DNA from: Thermoflexales bacterium
GTDB taxonomy: Bacteria; Chloroflexota; Anaerolineae; B4-G1; SLSP01
Direction: 5' to 3'
DNA: 43,140 nt
Assembly (NCBI GenBank): GCA_007125545.1
Contig: SLDA01000103.1
Location: 1-43,140, forward strand
Under the pieces are notes generated by a model that saw only the letters and a list, made by a program, of their open reading frames with translations, had not been told where the DNA came from and did not search any database. Below are positions 33,733-42,322 of the stretch, one piece after another; within the stretch, counting starts at the first letter, position 1; each line of letters opens with the position of its first letter. A program made the position numbers and the translations under genes.

Positions 33733-34614
33733 ATGCAAGGCGTCCTTGTCGTCGACAAACCGCCAGGTATCACATCACATGATGTCGTGAACCAGGTACG
33801 CCGTATGGCTAAAATGCGTCGCGTGGGTCATACAGGAACGCTCGATCCGATGGCCACCGGCGTCCTCGTCTTGCTTTTGGGTTCTGCAACACGGCTGGCG
33901 CGCTTCATTCTGAGTGAAGATAAGCAATACTTTGCCACGCTGCGCCTGGGCATTTCAACCACGACGTATGATGCAGATGGGGAGATCACGGCTACACACG
34001 CCGTCGATGTGGATCGTCCGGCGATAGAGAGAAGCCTGCACCGCTTCCGAGGCAATATCCTCCAAGTGCCCCCTATGTACGCTGCAATCCGGCATGAGGG
34101 GAAGCGGCTCTATGAGCTGGCCCGGGAGGGCAAAGAGGTAGAGCGGAAGGCCCGCCCTGTGACCCTCTACCGGCTGGACTTGGTGGGCTGGGATCCGCCC
34201 GATTTCACCCTAGATATCGAATGCTCCTCTGGCACCTACATTCGAAGCCTGGCTCACGACCTCGGGCAGGTCCTTGGATGCGGTGCACACCTGACCGCGC
34301 TGAGACGCAAGACCAGTGGACCCTTTACGCTGGAACAGAGCTACAGCCTCGACACGTTGGAAGAGCTAGCCCGGGAAGGGCGGCTTGAGGCGGCATTGCT
34401 GCCCTCTCACACAGCGCTCGAAGGGATGCCCGTGCTCCAGCTAACACCGGAGCAGGAAATCGCAGTAGGATATGGGCAGACGATTACACCGGATAAACCT
34501 TACACTGCGGAGTATGTCCAGGCACGTGACAGTGCCAACGAGCTTATCGCCGTGCTGGTGCGCCTGGAAGATAGCGTGTACAGACCCACGATCGTTCTCT
34601 CACCCCACCTTTAG
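33733..34614 (+). CDS. truB: tRNA pseudouridine(55) synthase
   Basis: 293 aa from ATG 33733. It starts MQGVLVVDKPPGITSHDVVN, with the catalytic Asp in GHTGTLDPMATGVLVLLLG, then YDADGE, VPPMYAAIRHEGKRLYELAR and CSSGTYIRSLAHDLG, all TruB signatures. A C-terminal PUA-like part follows. It makes Psi55 in the T loop of tRNAs. The frame extends upstream into nrnA, but AGGA 8 nt before this ATG and the family start support it. It lies 41 nt after the nrnA stop. Confidence 0.95.
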   Translation: MQGVLVVDKPPGITSHDVVNQVRRMAKMRRVGHTGTLDPMATGVLVLLLGSATRLARFILSEDKQYFATLRLGISTTTYDADGEITATHAVDVDRPAIERSLHRFRGNILQVPPMYAAIRHEGKRLYELAREGKEVERKARPVTLYRLDLVGWDPPDFTLDIECSSGTYIRSLAHDLGQVLGCGAHLTALRRKTSGPFTLEQSYSLDTLEELAREGRLEAALLPSHTALEGMPVLQLTPEQEIAVGYGQTITPDKPYTAEYVQARDSANELIAVLVRLEDSVYRPTIVLSPHL

Positions 34615-34625
34615 CTGAAGATCGG

Positions 34626-35861
34626 ATGACAGCGATGGATAAAGCCCTCTTCGATGCGTATGTAAAAAAGGTGATCGATGTGGTGATGCGCGATGTGCGG
34701 CTGTCCTTTGCCGTGTCGCAGACTCTCTTCAGCAGTCACCAAATCGACATAGGCACGACGCACCTTCTAAAGACACTTCAGGATGATGTAACCACTGAGA
34801 GCCGGAGAATTCTCGATATCGGCTGCGGGTATGGCCCGATCGGGCTTACTCTAGGGCGGCTGTTGCCGCACAGCGAACTCCACCTCGTCGATCGCGATGC
34901 GCTCGCTTTGGTATTTGCTCGCCATAATGCGGAACTGAATGGGATCGACGGTGTATGTGTCTACGGCAGCCTGGGATACGATCACGTAGAGGCTCGCGAC
35001 TTCGATCTAATCGTCTCCAACATTCCGGGCAAAGCTGGCGATGAGGTCATCCACTCTCTACTGCACGACGCTCGTAACTATCTCGCCCCCGGCGGCACGG
35101 TCGCTGTCGTAGTCGTATCGCCACTCGAATCGCTAGTGATGGAGAGCCTAACTCAACCGGATATTGAAATCGTGCGGCACGAGACGCTGGCGGCGCACGC
35201 GGTTTTCCATTATCGCTTCACGGCATCGCCGGAGGAGGGTGAAACACCTTCTGCTGCAGTCGACAGGGGAGTGTACCATCGGGAGAGCCTCGCGTTTGTC
35301 TTCGACGAGTTGACAATGACAATGCAGACGGCGCAGGGGTTGCCCGAGTTTGACACATTGAGCTTTCAGACAACGTTGCTGCTGAAGGCGCTGCATGACT
35401 TGCAAATCGAAGACGTAGAAGAAGCTGCGGTCTTCCACCCGGGACAGGGTCACGTCCCGATCGCAGTGTGGAAGACGCTGGCACCGCGCCGCTTACATCT
35501 GGTTGATCGCGATCTCCTGAGCCTTCGCTATGCCAAGCTAAACCTAGTGGACAACGGCGCCAATCACGAGCAACTTGAAGTACATCACCAGGTTGCGCTA
35601 GTACCGGAGCGTGGCACGATGGATCTAGTTGTAGGTGTTCTTCGCGAAGTAGAAGGCCCTGAAGCCATCGAACAAGCCCTGATACAGGCGGCATCAAGCC
35701 TCTCATCCCACGGGCAACTTCTCATCGTCGGAAGCTCAACGCCGATAACACGCGCACTCAAGTCAAAGGAGCTATCGCGGTATCTGCGGTTGCTTAAACG
35801 GAAGCGACACAAGGGCAACAGCGTCGCCCTGCTGCAGAGCCGCGGTTCGGCATCGGGCTAG
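34626..35861 (+). CDS. Tandem-domain class I methyltransferase, RsmC/RlmG-like
   Basis: 411 aa, two related Rossmann domains. The N-terminal one has the SAM motif DIGCGYGPIGL (64-74), then HLVDRDALALVFARHN, and SNIPGKAG where RsmC/RlmG have SNPPFH. The C-terminal one repeats the layout (TLSFQTTLLLKAL; HLVDRDLLSLRYAKLN) but its glycine loop is HPGQGHVPIAV, so it probably does not bind SAM. In E. coli RsmC and RlmG the N-terminal half is the degenerate one; here it is the C-terminal half. The altered NPP motif makes the target (rRNA guanine N2 or another) uncertain. It follows truB by 11 nt; a second ATG at 34635 is an alternative start. Confidence 0.75.
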   Translation: MTAMDKALFDAYVKKVIDVVMRDVRLSFAVSQTLFSSHQIDIGTTHLLKTLQDDVTTESRRILDIGCGYGPIGLTLGRLLPHSELHLVDRDALALVFARHNAELNGIDGVCVYGSLGYDHVEARDFDLIVSNIPGKAGDEVIHSLLHDARNYLAPGGTVAVVVVSPLESLVMESLTQPDIEIVRHETLAAHAVFHYRFTASPEEGETPSAAVDRGVYHRESLAFVFDELTMTMQTAQGLPEFDTLSFQTTLLLKALHDLQIEDVEEAAVFHPGQGHVPIAVWKTLAPRRLHLVDRDLLSLRYAKLNLVDNGANHEQLEVHHQVALVPERGTMDLVVGVLREVEGPEAIEQALIQAASSLSSHGQLLIVGSSTPITRALKSKELSRYLRLLKRKRHKGNSVALLQSRGSASG

Positions 35862-35869
35862 ACCCGAGA

Positions 35870-37450
35870 TCAGCTACTGTTCAAGGGAACCACTCGCCCC
35901 TGGCCTTCGACCAACCAGCGGTATGTCTTCTCGATGCGGTCCCAGTTCTCTTCGCGATCAAGGCTCCAGAAACGCCCTATGACCGAGACCTCCTGCCCGA
36001 TCCCTAGCCGCTCCATTTCCTTCTCTACGCCGGCGATGTAATGTGCACCGCTTCCGACATGCTCACCCCGACGCCCCAGCATGGCATGATGATACACTTC
36101 AGGCACGCCTTCGCGCTTTGCCATCTCGAGCAGCGCATTGAGGTGCTCGACGGACCCGTGAGAGCTGTAGAAAGAGACAATGCCAAGAAGATGCAGTCGA
36201 GTTCCGTCTTGCTTGGCACCCCGCATCGCCCATAGGAAAGCCTCATTCTCAAAGAAGGATCCGTCCTCGATGGCCTCATCGATCCGAACGCGGTCAGCAA
36301 GGATACGGCGCCCTGCCCCGATGTGGCTGTGACCCGATTCAGAATTACCGACCGTGCCTTCGGGCATCCCCACCGCCGGACCGGCCGCCATAAGCCGCGT
36401 GGTAGGCCAGTCGCGCTGTAGCGCGTCCATGACCGGGGTATCGGCTTCTATGATCATATTTCCAAGGGCCTCATCGCGCACACCCCAGCCGTCCGCGATG
36501 ACCAGCAGAACGCGCCGGCGCTGTGCGGGAATAGGCGTGCGCATAAGGCTGGTGCCGGTCATCTCGTCGGGAATCGGCAAATCGAGTAGTTGGAGAATCG
36601 TCGGCGCAACGTCAGTGAGCGCCCCGCCGCTGCGCAGCTCAACATCCTTAAGCGACGGGTCGACAACGATGAAAGGTACCAGACTATCGGTGTGGCCCGT
36701 GTCCACTGTCCCATCAGGATAGAGCCAGCGCTCTACAGTACCGTGGTCGGCAGTAATGACGGAGACTACGCCCGCCTCCTGGGCCGCAGCAACGACATCG
36801 CCGACGCGGCGGTCGACCTCCTCGACAGCGCGCAAGACGGCTTCGCGGTTCTCGACGTGTCCTACAACGTCAACATTAACAAAGTTCACGACGATCAGGT
36901 CCAGCTCAGGCTGTGCGAGCGCGCCGATCACCTCTTCCGCCACTGCTGCGGCATTCATCTCAGGAACGGTGCCGTAGTCCGCGACCTCCGGGGATGGCAC
37001 ATTGATCCGACGCTCACCGGGTAATAGCTCATCGCGCTTGCCGTTGAAGAAGAAGCTGACGTGAATGACCTTCTCCGACTCCGTGATCTTGGCTTGCTGC
37101 ATGCCATGGGCACTGACAACGTCGCCCAATGTGTTTAGTATGTTCCCTTCAGGAGGAAAGGCTACTTTGACCGGTAGATCATGCGAATACTCGATGAGGG
37201 TAACGAAGTGAACCTGCATATCGGGGCGCGTGAAATGCGGGAAGTCGGGCGCAACGAAGGCACTTGTCAATTCTACCTCGCGCTCGCCGCGCAAATCGTA
37301 GAAGATCACATAGTCACCGTCCTGGATACGTCCCAGGGGAGTCCCTGAAGCATCAGTCCCGACGAGAGGCTCCAACGTCTCATCTTCCTCGCCCCGCTCA
37401 TAGGCAGACAAAACAGCCTTTGACATTGGAAAACGCTCTGCTTCTGTCAT
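35870..37450 (-). CDS. gpmI: Circularly permuted BPG-independent phosphoglycerate mutase
   Basis: 526 aa, normal length for the family, but the halves are swapped. Residues 11-300 (SAYERGEEDE to EMTGTSL) match what is normally the C-terminal half of GpmI; residues 313-520 (VLLVIADGWG to LVEGQG) match the normal N-terminal part with its transferase domain. The chain opens exactly where the canonical transferase domain leads back to the phosphatase domain. Metal and catalytic residues are present: Asp194, His198, Asp235, His236, His253, Asp320 and nucleophile Ser370 in GNSESGH; also Arg54, Arg57, Lys127, His431, Arg493, Arg499. The substrate loop LDGRDTPP is LGRRGEHV, so its second Asp is Gly. 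ATG 37450 has GGAGG 7 nt upstream. It interconverts 3- and 2-phosphoglycerate if active. Confidence 0.92.
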   Translation of the reverse strand: MTEAERFPMSKAVLSAYERGEEDETLEPLVGTDASGTPLGRIQDGDYVIFYDLRGEREVELTSAFVAPDFPHFTRPDMQVHFVTLIEYSHDLPVKVAFPPEGNILNTLGDVVSAHGMQQAKITESEKVIHVSFFFNGKRDELLPGERRINVPSPEVADYGTVPEMNAAAVAEEVIGALAQPELDLIVVNFVNVDVVGHVENREAVLRAVEEVDRRVGDVVAAAQEAGVVSVITADHGTVERWLYPDGTVDTGHTDSLVPFIVVDPSLKDVELRSGGALTDVAPTILQLLDLPIPDEMTGTSLMRTPIPAQRRRVLLVIADGWGVRDEALGNMIIEADTPVMDALQRDWPTTRLMAAGPAVGMPEGTVGNSESGHSHIGAGRRILADRVRIDEAIEDGSFFENEAFLWAMRGAKQDGTRLHLLGIVSFYSSHGSVEHLNALLEMAKREGVPEVYHHAMLGRRGEHVGSGAHYIAGVEKEMERLGIGQEVSVIGRFWSLDREENWDRIEKTYRWLVEGQGRVVPLNSS

Positions 37451-37496
37451 TCCACGGCCTCCACAATTCGATCGATAGTCTAAGGCACACATCGAG

Positions 37497-37524
37497 ATTA
37501 TAGTCAGAGGCCTTTCACCGTCAA
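37497..37524 (-). promoter_or_regulatory. gpmI promoter
   Basis: On the minus strand TTGACG (37524-37519), a 16-nt spacer and a perfect TATAAT (37502-37497). Transcription would begin near 37490, 40 nt before the gpmI ATG. Confidence 0.75.
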
Positions 37525-37583
37525 GCAGGAAAGCCCGAGGAGCTGGTCGCCGATCAGAAGAAGAAGTCGCTGAGAAGTTGCGG

Positions 37584-37589
37584 TATAAT
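37584..37589 (+). promoter_or_regulatory. ribF -10 box
   Basis: A perfect TATAAT only 15 nt before the ribF ATG; the -35 region is weak. If used, transcription begins near 37596, leaving about 9 nt of leader and no Shine-Dalgarno. Confidence 0.5.
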
Positions 37590-37604
37590 AGGCAGCCAAA
37601 GCCT

Positions 37605-38552
37605 ATGTGGATTGAATCTGATATCAAGAGTTTGCATCTGACCTCCCACAGCGCTGTCGCTATCGGAGCTTTTGACGGCGTCCATCGCGGCCATCAGGCC
37701 CTGATCGGTCGCATGGTCAAGGAAGCTCAACAGCGGGAGTTAGTCCCGCTCGTGCTCACCTTCGACCCGCTCCCCGGGCAGGTGCTTGGTCGCGGCGAAT
37801 ACGAATTACTCACGTCCGTTGGTGAACGTCTGGACCGTATTGCATCACTCGGCGTTGTGGGAACGGTGGTGCTACCCTTTACCCGCGAGCTGATGGCCAC
37901 TCCTGCCCGCACCTTTGTAGGGTGGATACGAGAACATCTGGCACTGCAGGCTCTCTACGCAGGCCCTGACTTTCAGTTAGGCCGCAATCGCGAAGGGGAT
38001 ATCTCCTTCCTGAAGCGGCTGGGTAGTGAGCTGGGATATCAAGTACATAGGGTCGAAGAGATGGTTTTGTGGAACGGTACACCAATCCGCAGTAGTCGCA
38101 TCCGCCGGGCGTTAAGGTCCGGCAACATTGAGGAAGCCAATGGGTGTCTGGGCTATGCTTACACATTGGAAGGTATTGTCGAGCACGGAGACAAGCGGGG
38201 TCACCAGTTAGGTTTCCCCACTGCCAATTTGGCTATCTCACCAGACCGGCTGCTGCCTGCTAACGGAATCTATGTTTGCCGCGCTCACCTGGCAACTGGG
38301 ACTTATGAAGCTCTGACGAACGTAGGAACGCGGCCAACCTTCGATCGTGATGGAACTACTGTGGAAGCGTACTTACTGGACTTTTCAGCCGACATCTATG
38401 GAGAAGCGATGCAGCTGGAGTTTTTAGCCTATCTTCGGCCCGAACTGCGCTTCGACTCAGCTGAGGCGCTGGTAGCCCAGATGCGCCAGGATGAGATCGA
38501 AGGGCGGGCCTGGTTTGCGATGCATCAAACGGAATCAATCGGAAGGTCATAA
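37605..38552 (+). CDS. ribF: Bifunctional riboflavin kinase / FAD synthetase
   Basis: 315 aa. The N-terminal nucleotidyltransferase domain has AIGAFDGVHRGHQALI, FDPLPGQVLG, and YAGPDFQLGRNREGD, ending with SSRIRRALRSG. The C-terminal kinase domain has GDKRGHQLGFPTANLAI, NGIYVCRAHL, NVGTRPTF and VEAYLLDF. It makes FMN and then FAD from riboflavin. ATG 37605 is preceded by TATAAT and no binding site, so the mRNA may be nearly leaderless. RibF commonly follows truB; here it is separated from it by the methyltransferase and the divergent gpmI. Its 3' end overlaps rsmI by 28 bp. Confidence 0.95.
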   Translation: MWIESDIKSLHLTSHSAVAIGAFDGVHRGHQALIGRMVKEAQQRELVPLVLTFDPLPGQVLGRGEYELLTSVGERLDRIASLGVVGTVVLPFTRELMATPARTFVGWIREHLALQALYAGPDFQLGRNREGDISFLKRLGSELGYQVHRVEEMVLWNGTPIRSSRIRRALRSGNIEEANGCLGYAYTLEGIVEHGDKRGHQLGFPTANLAISPDRLLPANGIYVCRAHLATGTYEALTNVGTRPTFDRDGTTVEAYLLDFSADIYGEAMQLEFLAYLRPELRFDSAEALVAQMRQDEIEGRAWFAMHQTESIGRS

Positions 38553-39340
38553 ACCCGCCTCCGGCGCCATCCGGAGAGCGCCGCAACTTCGCGTGCAGCC
38601 TGCGACCGCGGAACTCCTTGCGCCAAGTACTCAGCCAATGCAGTGCGAACCTGCTCCTCACTCCAGCGTGCTTCCTCCTCTGAAGCTCCCGCCACTACTA
38701 ACGTATATTCGCCCCGAGGAGGATGATCAGCCATCCGAGCCAGCGCTCCTTCCAGGTCACCGCGCCATACTTCCTCGTAAAGCTTTGTCAACTCTCGGCA
38801 AAGCGCCAGTGGCCGGTTACCGAAAACTGACAGCATGGCGCGCAGCGACTGCTCCAAGCGGTGAGGCGCCTCATAGAAGACGAGCGTCTCCTGCTGGCGC
38901 GCCAAGCGCTCTAGAACGGGCCTCGGTCGCTTGCGGGGCAGGAAACCTACGAACAAGAATTGATCCGTGGGTAGGCCCGAAACGACGAGCGCCGCGGTAT
39001 GAGCCGAAGGTCCGGGCACAGGCACCACCGCAAAGCCCGCCTCGATCGCAGCTTCGATCAAGGGATAGCCGGGATCGGAGATGCCCGGCATCCCGGCTTC
39101 AGAAATCAGGGCAACGTCCCTGCCCTCCAACGCAGCGAGGATTTCTCCGATCTTCCGGCGCTCATTGGCCTCAAAAAGCGAGGTGACCGGCGTCTCAATC
39201 CGATAATGCTTCAGCAGCATGCCAGCTTTGCGCGTGTCCTCGGCAGCAATGAGCTGCACCTCTTGAAGGACTCGCAAGGCCCGGAGTGTAATGTCCTCCA
39301 GATTGCCGATCGGGGTACCGACTACATAGAGTCTTCCCAT
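38525..39340 (-). CDS. rsmI: 16S rRNA (cytidine(1402)-2'-O)-methyltransferase
   Basis: 271 aa. Tetrapyrrole-methylase fold with RsmI signatures: LYVVGTPIGNLEDITLRAL at the N-terminus, AEDTRKAGMLL, SEAGMPGISDPGYPLI, VPGPSAHTAALVVSGLP, FVGFLPRK, FYEAPHRL, and ELTKLYEEVWRG. It 2'-O-methylates C1402 of 16S rRNA together with RsmH. The final 28 bp overlap the convergent ribF gene. GGAGGGGG lies just upstream of the ATG. Confidence 0.95.
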   Translation of the reverse strand: MGRLYVVGTPIGNLEDITLRALRVLQEVQLIAAEDTRKAGMLLKHYRIETPVTSLFEANERRKIGEILAALEGRDVALISEAGMPGISDPGYPLIEAAIEAGFAVVPVPGPSAHTAALVVSGLPTDQFLFVGFLPRKRPRPVLERLARQQETLVFYEAPHRLEQSLRAMLSVFGNRPLALCRELTKLYEEVWRGDLEGALARMADHPPRGEYTLVVAGASEEEARWSEEQVRTALAEYLAQGVPRSQAAREVAALSGWRRRRVYDLPIDSV

Positions 39341-39413
39341 CCCCCTCCAGTGTGATCTGTCGGACTCAGCCCACTATGATTTTGCCCTCGCGCATCACGG
39401 TTCACTGTGCACG

Positions 39414-40148
39414 TCAATGGTTCTTTGTGAAGACGATCCGCGCAAGAGCGGTAGAGCAGTATCCCGGAAAGTCTAGCACGATCTCCTGCGATATGGGAGG
39501 ATGATTGCCGTCCTTGGCGTGGATCTGTACCCGGAAAACGCCAGAAACCGCCATCGGGGCATTGTTGAAGAATTGTTCCCATCCGGAGTCACCATAGAGC
39601 GGTTTGTCTCCAGAGTAGACCACAACGTCGATGCCTCCACCCCAGACGTGGATCGGATATCCCGTGAGGTGTTTGCCATCGATATCCACCACAACGCCGG
39701 CAACGCCCGACCAGGCACAGCCGTAATAGGGCGTTTCATACTGCAGTTCGTAGGTAAAGGGATGTGGCGATCGCGTGGCCCGCGGCGGCACGGGAACGGG
39801 CGTGGCCGGTTCAGGCGTAGGCGTATCGGGTTCAGGCGTGGGCGGGGGCTCCGTAGGATCCAGCGTCATGGTAGGCTCCGGCGTCGGTGTGACCGTAGGC
39901 GTGAAGCTGGGAGGTGGCGTGGGGGTGGACGTAGGTGTCACCGTGGGAGTCCAGGTCGCCGGAAGCGTTCGCGTGGGCGGGGGTAACGGCGTCTCTGTCG
40001 CAACAATCAGCTCTCCAACCTGCGGAGGAAGAGGGTTGAGCCTCGAGTACGGATTAACGGCGATCGCGACGTAACCGAGCACCATCAGAAGGGTTAAGCC
40101 GAGGAAGACCAGAGTTAGTAGATTGAAAACGCGGTCTCGCAAATCCAT
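39414..40148 (-). CDS. Single-pass membrane protein with Pro/Thr-rich linker
   Basis: 244 aa. Residues ~9-30 (LLTLVFLGLTLLMVLGYVAIA) form one membrane segment. Residues ~50-125 are almost only Pro, Thr, Ser and acidic residues in PTPTP-type repeats, a flexible stalk. The C-terminal domain (about FTYELQYETPYYGCAWSGV to the end) is small, with conserved-looking Cys and an IHVWGGGIDVVVYSG strand pattern. Such stalks are common in Anaerolineae surface proteins. I do not recognise the head domain; it may be an Ig-like or carbohydrate-binding type. It follows the parvulin gene by 20 nt, so both may be transcribed together. Confidence 0.8.
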   Translation of the reverse strand: MDLRDRVFNLLTLVFLGLTLLMVLGYVAIAVNPYSRLNPLPPQVGELIVATETPLPPPTRTLPATWTPTVTPTSTPTPPPSFTPTVTPTPEPTMTLDPTEPPPTPEPDTPTPEPATPVPVPPRATRSPHPFTYELQYETPYYGCAWSGVAGVVVDIDGKHLTGYPIHVWGGGIDVVVYSGDKPLYGDSGWEQFFNNAPMAVSGVFRVQIHAKDGNHPPISQEIVLDFPGYCSTALARIVFTKNH

Positions 40149-40168
40149 AGCATCCTCCTACGTGACTG

Positions 40169-41131
40169 TTATGGTGTGACGAATACTTGGATATGGGCCG
40201 AAGTCCGCAACTCATCAAGCCAGGTCTGCGCAACCTGCTCCCGCAGTAGGTGCACATTCTCGGGCGAAATCTCTTGATTTGCGCGCTCCACGACCTGTAC
40301 GATATGGTACCCTAACTCGCTACCCACCACGTCGCTCAGTTGACCGGGCTGCAGCACAAATGCCGCAGCTTCCACCTCTTGTGAGGTCAACACCCCTTTT
40401 GGGAAGAAGCCCAAGTCGCCACCAAGATCTCGGGTGCTGATGTCCTGGGAATATGTGCGCGCCAGTGAGGCGAAATCGGCGCCGGCCTGGAGTTGATCCA
40501 GAATGCGCCGGGCCTCTGCCTCGGTCGCGACCAGGATATGGCGAGCAGCGACGTGCTCCTGGACGGCCGGCACAGCGGCATCGGCGATGTGATTCACCAT
40601 CTGCGTCGAGATCATCTCGCTCCGCAGACGCTCGTGCATCTCGTCCAATGTGATACCTTGCTGAGCCAACCAGTCGTTGAGCATCTGTTCGCCGACATCC
40701 TGACGAAGTGACTCAATCGCAGCCTCAACGTCATCATCCGTGATGATAATGCCCTGGTCAGCGGCTGCCTGTTCTGTGAGTATTTGGCCAACCATCAGGT
40801 CCAGGACCCACTGCCGCCCCTGCGTCACAGCCGCCTGACCTTCGGGTGTAGTGGCATCTTGCCCTTGACCGGCGGCCATCATATCCGCTTCGTAGAGCGC
40901 AACCTGTCGCTCATACTCGGCCAGCGTAATTGGCTCTCCATTGATGATGACAGCGAGTGGCTCCGCCGGCGCGGTAGGTTCCGGTGTAGCCGGAAATGGA
41001 GTCGCAGTGGCGGCTTCGATAGGCTCGTCTGTGGCAGACGGTATCCCTTCTGCAGGTGCCGGTGTGATCGTCGCACAGGCGGAAACCAGGATCAAGAGCA
41101 GCATTAAGAACAACGCTTTGAACGATTTCAT
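40169..41131 (-). CDS. Parvulin-type peptidyl-prolyl isomerase lipoprotein (PrsA/SurA-like)
   Basis: 320 aa. A signal peptide with lipobox LVSAC (Cys19) is followed by a Pro/Thr/Ala-rich stalk (~20-58). A SurA_N-like helical region follows (VIINGEPITLAEYERQV to about QMVNH). The rotamase domain begins AARHILVATEAEARRIL and includes GADFASLARTYSQD, GGDLGFFPKG and ELGYHIVQVVE, which match PPIC parvulins. It likely helps fold exported proteins outside the membrane. A TTGCGT-17-TATAAT promoter precedes it, with GGAG 4 nt before the ATG. The gene name prsA is possible but not certain. Confidence 0.9.
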   Translation of the reverse strand: MKSFKALFLMLLLILVSACATITPAPAEGIPSATDEPIEAATATPFPATPEPTAPAEPLAVIINGEPITLAEYERQVALYEADMMAAGQGQDATTPEGQAAVTQGRQWVLDLMVGQILTEQAAADQGIIITDDDVEAAIESLRQDVGEQMLNDWLAQQGITLDEMHERLRSEMISTQMVNHIADAAVPAVQEHVAARHILVATEAEARRILDQLQAGADFASLARTYSQDISTRDLGGDLGFFPKGVLTSQEVEAAAFVLQPGQLSDVVGSELGYHIVQVVERANQEISPENVHLLREQVAQTWLDELRTSAHIQVFVTP

Positions 41132-41165
41132 TCATCTCCTCTCAACTCGGGTCGCATCATACATT

Positions 41166-41194
41166 ATTATAGACCCAGGATGATTTTAACGCAA
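41166..41194 (-). promoter_or_regulatory. Promoter of the parvulin gene
   Basis: On the minus strand TTGCGT (41194-41189), a 17-nt spacer and TATAAT (41171-41166), about 35 nt before the ATG. Confidence 0.72.
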
Positions 41195-41229
41195 TTCTAA
41201 TCCAACATCGGTGAGACGTTGTCTGACCT

Positions 41230-41257
41230 TGCCCTGCGCCTATTTATGGCTACAATC
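41230..41257 (+). promoter_or_regulatory. Promoter of the GNAT acetyltransferase gene
   Basis: TTGCCC (41230-41235), 16-nt spacer, TACAAT (41252-41257), about 80 nt before the ATG and divergent from the parvulin promoter. Confidence 0.55.
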
Positions 41258-41338
41258 GCTGCATAGGATCCGGTAAAGAGCACAGAAATCGCCGCAGCGA
41301 GAACAGGTAAGCTAGCAGGCAGACAAGACGGGAACGAT

Positions 41339-42322
41339 ATGATGTCGCAAGAAGTTCGCATACCTATCAATACGAACACTCAGATAAGACAGCTCGACCC
41401 CGTTCACGATATGCCCGAGGTACTTAATCTGATCGAGCTTGGTTTCCAGGCCGAACTTGACCCGCAAGGGTGGAAGATGCTCAAGCAAATGCGCCGGGTC
41501 TATAGCCCAGGCAATGTGACGCAATCGCTCTACGGACGGGCTACGGGCACGACGGGTTTTGTGTGGGAACAGGATGGACACATCGTCGGTAACCTTTCAA
41601 TTCGCCACGCCTCTCCCCGCAGTGCTCGTGGACAGCTCATCGGCAACGTGGTCGTCCACCCGGAGTATCAGGGCCAGGGCATTGGGCGGGCCCTGATGGA
41701 AAAAGCCCTCTCAGACGCCCGCGACTCCGGCGCGCGATGGCTCGGCCTCGAAGTCCGTGCCAACAATACGGTGGCTCATGTACTTTACGAGCACCTCGGA
41801 TTTCGAGTGGCAGGCACCACGGAACATCTCATACGTCCTGCAGGTGTGCACTGGCCTGACTGTCGGCGTCCTGATCGAGATTGGCGCCGAGCGTCCTCTG
41901 GAGACAGCGTGCACTGGAAAAGGCTCGCTACGCTTAACTACAGCTACAATCAGCGACTGATTCTTGAGATACGGGACAGTATCTACGAGTATGGTGGCCT
42001 TGAGAGACGGCTCAATCTCTGGCTCCACGGTAGACACGAAAAAGCTTGGGTTCACGAAGATACCACCGGCAACATCGATCTCGCGGCGCACATTGAAGTC
42101 GAGAAACGCTACCGGTTTCATACGTGGGACCTCCTGATGCATCCCGATCTGCGCTCCTCGCAAGGCCATGAGCTAGTCGCGAGATGCCTAACAGGCACAC
42201 GGAGCTTCCCTACTTGGCCCGTGATTGCCATCATTCCTAACCAAGACACGCTTGTGGCGTCCCTCCGCGATGTCGACTTCCAACACCACCGAACGCTACA
42301 TCAGATGATTCTCGAGTTCTAG
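41339..42322 (+). CDS. GNAT family N-acetyltransferase
   Basis: 327 aa. The N-terminal half is a GNAT domain: GNLSIRHASP, then IGNVVVHPEYQGQGIGRALME, the Q/R-x-x-G-x-G/A acetyl-CoA loop, followed by RWLGLEVRANNTVAHVLYEHLGFRVAGTT. The C-terminal half (~165-327) resembles a second, degenerate GNAT fold without a clear CoA loop (HTWDLLMHPDLRSSQGHELVARC). Substrate unknown. Two consecutive ATGs (41339, 41342) with GGGA 7 nt upstream. Its stop overlaps the convergent HAD gene by 4 bp. Confidence 0.85.
   Translation: MMSQEVRIPINTNTQIRQLDPVHDMPEVLNLIELGFQAELDPQGWKMLKQMRRVYSPGNVTQSLYGRATGTTGFVWEQDGHIVGNLSIRHASPRSARGQLIGNVVVHPEYQGQGIGRALMEKALSDARDSGARWLGLEVRANNTVAHVLYEHLGFRVAGTTEHLIRPAGVHWPDCRRPDRDWRRASSGDSVHWKRLATLNYSYNQRLILEIRDSIYEYGGLERRLNLWLHGRHEKAWVHEDTTGNIDLAAHIEVEKRYRFHTWDLLMHPDLRSSQGHELVARCLTGTRSFPTWPVIAIIPNQDTLVASLRDVDFQHHRTLHQMILEF

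Noticed and set aside
35870-37450. Assembly artefact explaining the swapped mutase halves
   Set aside because: One uninterrupted frame with a good ribosome binding site and promoter spans both halves, and the cut is at a domain boundary; a mis-join would rarely preserve that.
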